From NCBI GenBank assembly GCA_012965075.1, contig DTSY01000154.1, positions 1 through 19,708 of the forward strand: a stretch of 19,708 nt of DNA, written 5' to 3'. Below the pieces are notes generated by a model. It was given only the letters and a program-made list of their open reading frames with translations, did not search any database and had not been told where the DNA came from. Positions 15,619 through 19,708 of the stretch are shown piece after piece (position 1 is the stretch's first letter; each line of letters begins with the position of its first letter). Source of the DNA: Gammaproteobacteria bacterium. GTDB taxonomy: Bacteria > Pseudomonadota > Gammaproteobacteria > Magnimaribacterales > Magnimaribacteraceae. The translations under genes and the position numbers were made by a program.

Positions 15619-16527
15619 CTATCTTTTTCCTTGAATTTTTCCGTAAGTATTTAAGATAAGTTCTCGCATCCATTTATTTGCTGGGTCCTTATTTTTATTT
15701 CCATGCCAGTAAAGATGAAGAATAAGTGGATCTACCTTAAAGGGAAGTGGCAATACTTTGAAATCCCTGCCTTTAGTGAAACTCTTAATAGTAGTTATAG
15801 CCAAGTTTGACTGTTCAATAATATAAGGTGCGACTAAGTAGTGCTGCGCTCTTAAGCCAATTCTCCTAATAATACCTAGTTTATTCAATTCAGTATCTAC
15901 ATGCCCCAATCCTGTAGATCTTTTAGAAATATGCATATGAGAAAGACTCAGATATTCATCCAAAGAAATTTTCTTCTTTTTAGCAAAAGGATGCTTTTTG
16001 TTTATAACCAAAACATACTGATCTTCATATATTTTCTCATGTCTAAGACTTGTATCTATATGAATGGGAGGATCTATAGCAAAGTCTATATTACCAGCGG
16101 CAAGCTCTTTAGGGGTTTCATGTCTAGGAGTTAAATAGCTTTCTACACCTACCCCAGGTGCATTTCTTGATATATTCTTAATTAATTCTGGTAGTAATCG
16201 ATACTCTGAAGTATCTCCAATAGATATTTTAAAAGTGGTATTAGCAGTTTTAGGATTGAAAGATTCAGATTCTGATATCGAATTTCTTATCAAGTCTAAG
16301 GCTTGTCTGACATCTTTCACCATATTTTGGGCGACCGGTGTGGGTATCATTCCTTTAGAAGTTCTTACAAAAAGTTCATCATTAAAGTTTTCACGAAGTC
16401 TAGACAGGGCATTGCTTACAGCTGGTTGTGTTATACCTAACACTTCACCCGATTTAGTTAAATTTCTTTCCGTATAAATAACGTCAAAGACTACAAATAA
16501 ATTAAGATCTTTATCGCTTAAATTCAT
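15619..16527 (-). CDS. LysR-family transcriptional regulator
   Basis: This is a 302-residue LysR-type regulator. The N-terminal winged helix-turn-helix is clear: LNLFVVFDVIYTERNLTKSG (from about residue 8), then GITQPAVSNALSRLRENF and DELFVRTSKGMIPT. The effector-binding domain follows from about residue 95 (FKISIGDTSEYRLLPEL). It is similar in type to the NodD/PcpR-like branch that controls catabolic genes. It is divergent from the acyl-CoA dehydrogenase at 16643, the classical LysR arrangement, so that gene is the likeliest target, with autoregulation expected. The ligand cannot be told from sequence, but an acyl-CoA or aromatic/lipid acid would fit the context. Confidence 0.93.
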   Translation of the reverse strand: MNLSDKDLNLFVVFDVIYTERNLTKSGEVLGITQPAVSNALSRLRENFNDELFVRTSKGMIPTPVAQNMVKDVRQALDLIRNSISESESFNPKTANTTFKISIGDTSEYRLLPELIKNISRNAPGVGVESYLTPRHETPKELAAGNIDFAIDPPIHIDTSLRHEKIYEDQYVLVINKKHPFAKKKKISLDEYLSLSHMHISKRSTGLGHVDTELNKLGIIRRIGLRAQHYLVAPYIIEQSNLAITTIKSFTKGRDFKVLPLPFKVDPLILHLYWHGNKNKDPANKWMRELILNTYGKIQGKR

Positions 16528-16546
16528 TCTTTTATATGATGATTTC

Positions 16547-16561
16547 TTGGGTTAAACTCAA
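16547..16561. promoter_or_regulatory. candidate LysR operator (T-N11-A dyad) in the divergent promoter
   Basis: The 15-base sequence TTGGGTTAAACTCAA is palindromic except for one pair, and its core T(16548)-N11-A(16560) matches the LysR-family operator rule. It lies 19 bases upstream of the regulator ATG, inside the 115-base divergent gap. Two more copies of its right half, TTTAACTTATAG (16588-16599) and TTAAACTTATAG (16620-16631), lie toward the target gene. They could be the activation sites or contain the -10 (TATAGT, 16595-16600). Confidence 0.5.
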
Positions 16562-16642
16562 AGTTGGTTCAATAAGAGCATTATCATTTTAACTTATAGT
16601 GCTCAAAAAAGAGAATTTATTAAACTTATAGGGAGAAACAAA

Positions 16643-17863
16643 GTGAATCTTGATAATTCAGAAAGATCTAAAGAGCTGGGAATAAGGATTTCCCAATTTA
16701 TGGATGAACATATATTTCCTGCAGAGCAAATTTATGCTGATCAAATGGAAGAATTTACTAAGCAAGGTAATAGGTGGCAGGTTCCTGAAATCCTTGAAGA
16801 TAAAAAGAAGATTGCTAAGAAAGAAGGTTTGTGGAACTTATTTCTTCCTGAAAACCCTATGGGTGAAAGCATGAGTAATCTTGATTACGCTCCTTTAGCT
16901 GAATTAATGGGAAGATCTGGAATTGCTTCCGAGATATTTAATTGTTCGGCTCCTGATACAGGCAACATGGAAGTTATAGCTCAATATGGAAATGCTGAAC
17001 AGCAAGAAAAATGGTTAAAGCCTCTTTTAGAAGGTGAGATAAGGTCAGCATTTGGCATGACTGAACCCAATGTAGCTTCATCTGATGCCACCAATATAAG
17101 CAGCTCTATAGTGGCTGATGGAGATGATTACGTGATAAATGGAGAGAAATGGTGGACTTCTGGAGCTGGAGATCCTCGTTGTAAGATTATAGTTTTTATG
17201 GGAGTAACCAACCCAGATAACCCTAAGCACCAGAGGCAATCACAGATCCTTGTACCGATGGATACCCCTGGAGTAGAGATAAAGAGAATGATGACTGTTT
17301 TTGGTTCTGATGATGCGCCGCACGGGCATGCCCATATGAAATTCACTGACGCCAGAGTCCCTAAGGAAAATCTCCTGTTAGGAGAAGGAAGGGGTTTTGA
17401 GATTGCTCAAGGTAGATTGGGGCCAGGAAGAATTCACCATTGCATGAGGTCAATTGGAACTGCTGAGAGGGCACTCGAGTTATTATGCAAAAGGTCTACT
17501 TCAAGAATAGCTTTTGGTAAGCCTTTATCTGAGCTAGGTGGAAATTATGATGTCATCGCTGATTGCAGAACTGAAATTGAAATGTGCAGACTATTAACTC
17601 TTAAAGCAGCTTATATGATGGATACAGTTGGAAACAAAGTTGCTAGGAGTGAAGTTGCACAGATTAAGGTTGCAGTTCCCAATATGGCTTTAAGAGTTAT
17701 AGATAAGGCTATTCAGATTCACGGGGGGGCAGGAGTTTCTCAAGACACGCCTCTCGCCAGACTTTATGCAGGTCAAAGAACTTTAAGGATAGCTGATGGA
17801 CCAGATGAAGTTCATCGAAGAAGTATAGCGAGAATCGAGCTTTCTAAGTACAACGAAGGTTAG
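16643..17863 (+). CDS. acyl-CoA dehydrogenase of the ACAD10/ACAD11 type
   Basis: This is a 406-residue flavoprotein similar in pattern to the dehydrogenase domain of mammalian ACAD10/11. It has FGMTEPNVASSDATNI (137-152), WWTSGAGDPRC, GSDDAPHGHAHMKFTDARVP, GRLGPGRIHHCMRS (257-270) and IQIHGGAGVSQDTPLA. At the usual Glu-Gly-Thr catalytic site it reads ADGPDEVHRR, so an aspartate (Asp385) replaces the common glutamate, as is normal in this subfamily. ACAD10/11 act on 4-hydroxyacyl-CoAs together with a kinase domain. No APH-like kinase gene is visible in this window. The start is GTG at 16643, preceded by GGGAGA. It is probably controlled by the divergent LysR regulator. Only 8 bases separate its stop from the convergent hydrolase gene. 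Confidence 0.9.
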   Translation: MNLDNSERSKELGIRISQFMDEHIFPAEQIYADQMEEFTKQGNRWQVPEILEDKKKIAKKEGLWNLFLPENPMGESMSNLDYAPLAELMGRSGIASEIFNCSAPDTGNMEVIAQYGNAEQQEKWLKPLLEGEIRSAFGMTEPNVASSDATNISSSIVADGDDYVINGEKWWTSGAGDPRCKIIVFMGVTNPDNPKHQRQSQILVPMDTPGVEIKRMMTVFGSDDAPHGHAHMKFTDARVPKENLLLGEGRGFEIAQGRLGPGRIHHCMRSIGTAERALELLCKRSTSRIAFGKPLSELGGNYDVIADCRTEIEMCRLLTLKAAYMMDTVGNKVARSEVAQIKVAVPNMALRVIDKAIQIHGGAGVSQDTPLARLYAGQRTLRIADGPDEVHRRSIARIELSKYNEG

Positions 17864-17871
17864 TTTTAGGA

Positions 17872-18696
17872 TTAATTTCTGTTTTCTACAAAGAATTTAA
17901 AGATTTTTCTCATATTTTCTTTGTTCTTAGATACGAAGAAAGAATGGTCTGCACCCTCTATTTCATCATAGACAAGGTCCATTTCTAATTTTTTCATTTC
18001 TGCTACCCACTCTCTTGTTGGATAAACCAATCTGTCCTTAGTACCCTGTAGAACAAGGACAGGGATATCTTGAATAATCTTTAAATCTTCTAGTGTTCTT
18101 ACTTGAGGGGGTGCAGGTGCAGCCAAGGCTAGGGCCTTCCATAAGTCAGGATATTTCATTCCCAGATGGTAAGTTCCAGCACCTCCCATGCTATGGCCCC
18201 ATAGAAATATATTTTTTGAGTCTATCGAATAATTATCCCTTACAAGCTTTAACACATTCATTACATCTTTTTCACTATAAGGTCCTTCTTTTTCTAATGA
18301 CCTTTCATCTAGTCCTTTGGACCATGATCCATACCAACCATTTCTGGTGTAACCAAGAGGTGTAACTACAACAAAATTAAATTCTTCAGCTAGGTCCAGT
18401 AAACCTTCGTAGCCCATGAGCCAGTCATAGGTTCTAGTTAGGCCATGTAAAGATACTATTAACGATATTTGTTTATTCTTTTTGTACGAAGAAGGTACAA
18501 AGAGTGCGTAAGGAATGGATTCACCAGTTTCTTCAAAGATATAGCTCAGATGTTGGATTCTTGGATCTTTTATAGAACTTTCATCATCCCAATTGGTTCT
18601 AATAGATTCTTCCATGTCTTTATTTTCCTTAGCTACTAAAGATGAACTTATACCAAACAGACATATAGACAATAAAAATATTTGTGTAAATCTCAC
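17872..18696 (-). CDS. alpha/beta hydrolase (esterase/depolymerase-like), probably exported
   Basis: This is a serine hydrolase of 274 residues if started at GTG 18696. I chose that start because it overlaps the preceding gene's stop as GTGA and places a hydrophobic, signal-like segment (RFTQIFLLSICLFGISSSL) right at the N-terminus. The longer TTG frame from 18723 adds nine charged residues before it. Catalytic elements: SLHGLTRTYDW near the oxyanion hole, nucleophile GHSMGG (Ser169), acid in LQGTKDRLVYP (Asp221), and base in GADHSFF (His251). The pattern resembles secreted feruloyl-esterase or PHB-depolymerase-like hydrolases and DUF-type peptidase S9 relatives. Substrate is not determinable. 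The predicted site of action is the periplasm or outside the cell. Confidence 0.85.
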   Translation of the reverse strand: MRFTQIFLLSICLFGISSSLVAKENKDMEESIRTNWDDESSIKDPRIQHLSYIFEETGESIPYALFVPSSYKKNKQISLIVSLHGLTRTYDWLMGYEGLLDLAEEFNFVVVTPLGYTRNGWYGSWSKGLDERSLEKEGPYSEKDVMNVLKLVRDNYSIDSKNIFLWGHSMGGAGTYHLGMKYPDLWKALALAAPAPPQVRTLEDLKIIQDIPVLVLQGTKDRLVYPTREWVAEMKKLEMDLVYDEIEGADHSFFVSKNKENMRKIFKFFVENRN

Positions 18697-19697
18697 TTCA
18701 TCATCTTTTTTAGATTTGAGCAAATTTCATTTAAAACTTGAGGAACCCCAGGGATGTAACCCAAATTGGCAAAACCATGAATAAAACCATGATTCTCTTG
18801 GTGAAAAACGTTATTACCAGAAGAAATTAATTTTTTTGCGTATTCATCTCCTTCGTCACGTAAGGGGTCAAAACCTGCAGTAGAGACAACAGCAGGAGGA
18901 AGATTGGATAAGTCTTCTGCTAATAAAGGAGATACCAAGGGGTTCTTTATTTCATCCAATGAATTTAAGTAGTGTTTTCTGAACCATTCCATAGCAGCTT
19001 TTGTAAGAAAAAAACCTTCTGCACACTCATTAATCGAACTTTTTTGAAGGTGAAGATCAGTTACTGGGTAAAGTAATAATTGTGCTTTTGGCAAAGTTTT
19101 ATTTTCTTTTTTCCTTCTTATACAAAGGGCAGCCGTCAAATTTCCTCCCGCACTATCACCTCCGGCAGCTATTTTATTTTTGTCCACACCTAAAGCATCA
19201 GAATTGTTAAGTACCCATTCAAAAGCTTGATCACAATCGTCCAAAGGAACCGGGTATTTTTCTTCTGGAGATAAGCGATAATCCACAGAGAAAACTTTTG
19301 CCTCAAGGTTTTCACATAGATAACCTGTAAGTTGGTGATGAGTTTCTATGTCCCCAATAACCCAACCTCCACCATGAAAGTAAACCAATGCAGGGCAACC
19401 CTCTTTTGTTTGAGGGGAATAGTATTCACGTACAAGTATTTTAGTTCCTGATACTTCTATTTGGTGGTCCTTCCAATCAACTCCCGAAGGAAACTTTGGT
19501 GCGATGCGGTTTTGTTCTAAGTAACCAGCTCTAAACTGATCGGGAGTTAAGGTATCAAAATCCGTTACCAAATTTTCAGTTAATTTCAATAAAAATTGAA
19601 AAGGAGGGTGTAGTTTTCGTTTTCCAATTTCAATTTGCTTTTTTCCAGACAGTTTTAACAGCAGCCAATTAGGTAACATCATTAACAGTTTAATCAT
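18693..19697 (-). CDS. alpha/beta hydrolase of the hormone-sensitive-lipase family (family IV esterase)
   Basis: This is a 334-residue carboxylesterase or lipase. It shows the family IV signature HGGGW (108-112) for the oxyanion hole, nucleophile GDSAGG (Ser182), acid in FDPLRDEG (Asp277) and histidine in HGFIHGF (His307), plus VDYRLSPEEKYPVPLDD. Such enzymes hydrolyse short- to medium-chain esters. The N-terminal 17 residues are hydrophobic with one lysine and could touch the membrane, or be the cap-domain helix usual in this family. GGAGA (19704-19708) stands 6 bases before the ATG, at the very edge of the window. It is translationally coupled to the exported hydrolase downstream, suggesting the two work on related esters on either side of the inner membrane. 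Confidence 0.93.
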   Translation of the reverse strand: MIKLLMMLPNWLLLKLSGKKQIEIGKRKLHPPFQFLLKLTENLVTDFDTLTPDQFRAGYLEQNRIAPKFPSGVDWKDHQIEVSGTKILVREYYSPQTKEGCPALVYFHGGGWVIGDIETHHQLTGYLCENLEAKVFSVDYRLSPEEKYPVPLDDCDQAFEWVLNNSDALGVDKNKIAAGGDSAGGNLTAALCIRRKKENKTLPKAQLLLYPVTDLHLQKSSINECAEGFFLTKAAMEWFRKHYLNSLDEIKNPLVSPLLAEDLSNLPPAVVSTAGFDPLRDEGDEYAKKLISSGNNVFHQENHGFIHGFANLGYIPGVPQVLNEICSNLKKMMK

Positions 19698-19708
19698 CTT
19701 GAATCTCC

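Noticed and set aside
16576..16604. GAGCA/TGCTC inverted repeat in the lysR divergent gap
   Set aside because: The arms are only 5 bases with 19 bases between, so chance is likely; the T-N11-A dyad nearby is a better operator candidate.

Overview
The window is a compact, AT-rich stretch of a gammaproteobacterial chromosome. Three things place it there: a System I cytochrome c maturation operon (ccmEFGHI), the run smc-zipA-ligA in which the ZipA-type division protein is a gammaproteobacterial marker, and a fused two-domain MnmC. Strong AT richness, very short intergenic gaps, many 4-base start/stop overlaps, small versions of familiar proteins and several acyl-CoA dehydrogenases fit a streamlined marine lineage. 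SAR86 or a relative is my guess, but no sequence here proves it. No gene-free stretch exceeds 300 bases, and I see no mobile element, CRISPR array or rRNA.

Layout. Bases 1-4109 (+): the 3' part of ccmE, then ccmF, ccmG, ccmH and ccmI, joined by overlaps or zero gaps, together forming the periplasmic haem-ligation machine for c-type cytochromes. Bases 4110-4222: a short intergenic region, locally unlike its surroundings, with small hairpins and a possible 26-codon ORF whose stop overlaps the smc start. Bases 4223-9395 (+): smc, zipA and ligA (chromosome organisation, division, DNA ligation). Bases 9403-10561 (+): two small lipoproteins, one with an SLT lytic transglycosylase fold and one of the DUF4136 type.

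Bases 10545-14712 (-): mnmC (tRNA wobble-uridine modification) preceded by two adjacent acyl-CoA dehydrogenases. The residue patterns of this pair suggest a heteromeric enzyme with one catalytic and one degenerate subunit. Bases 14833-15616 (+): a membrane-anchored coiled-coil protein of unknown function and a tRNA-Leu(UAG). Bases 15619-17863: a LysR-type regulator divergent from a third acyl-CoA dehydrogenase of the ACAD10/11 type, with a near-perfect T-N11-A dyad between them. Bases 17872-19697 (-): two alpha/beta hydrolases in an overlapping pair, one hormone-sensitive-lipase-like and one probably exported. The right half therefore reads as a lipid/ester catabolism neighbourhood.

The most unusual item is the SMC protein. 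Both ATPase halves are canonical, but it is only 824 residues long and I can find no hinge domain (and no zinc hook) in the middle. If this holds across relatives, it is a hinge-less, short-armed SMC encoded at the standard smc locus.
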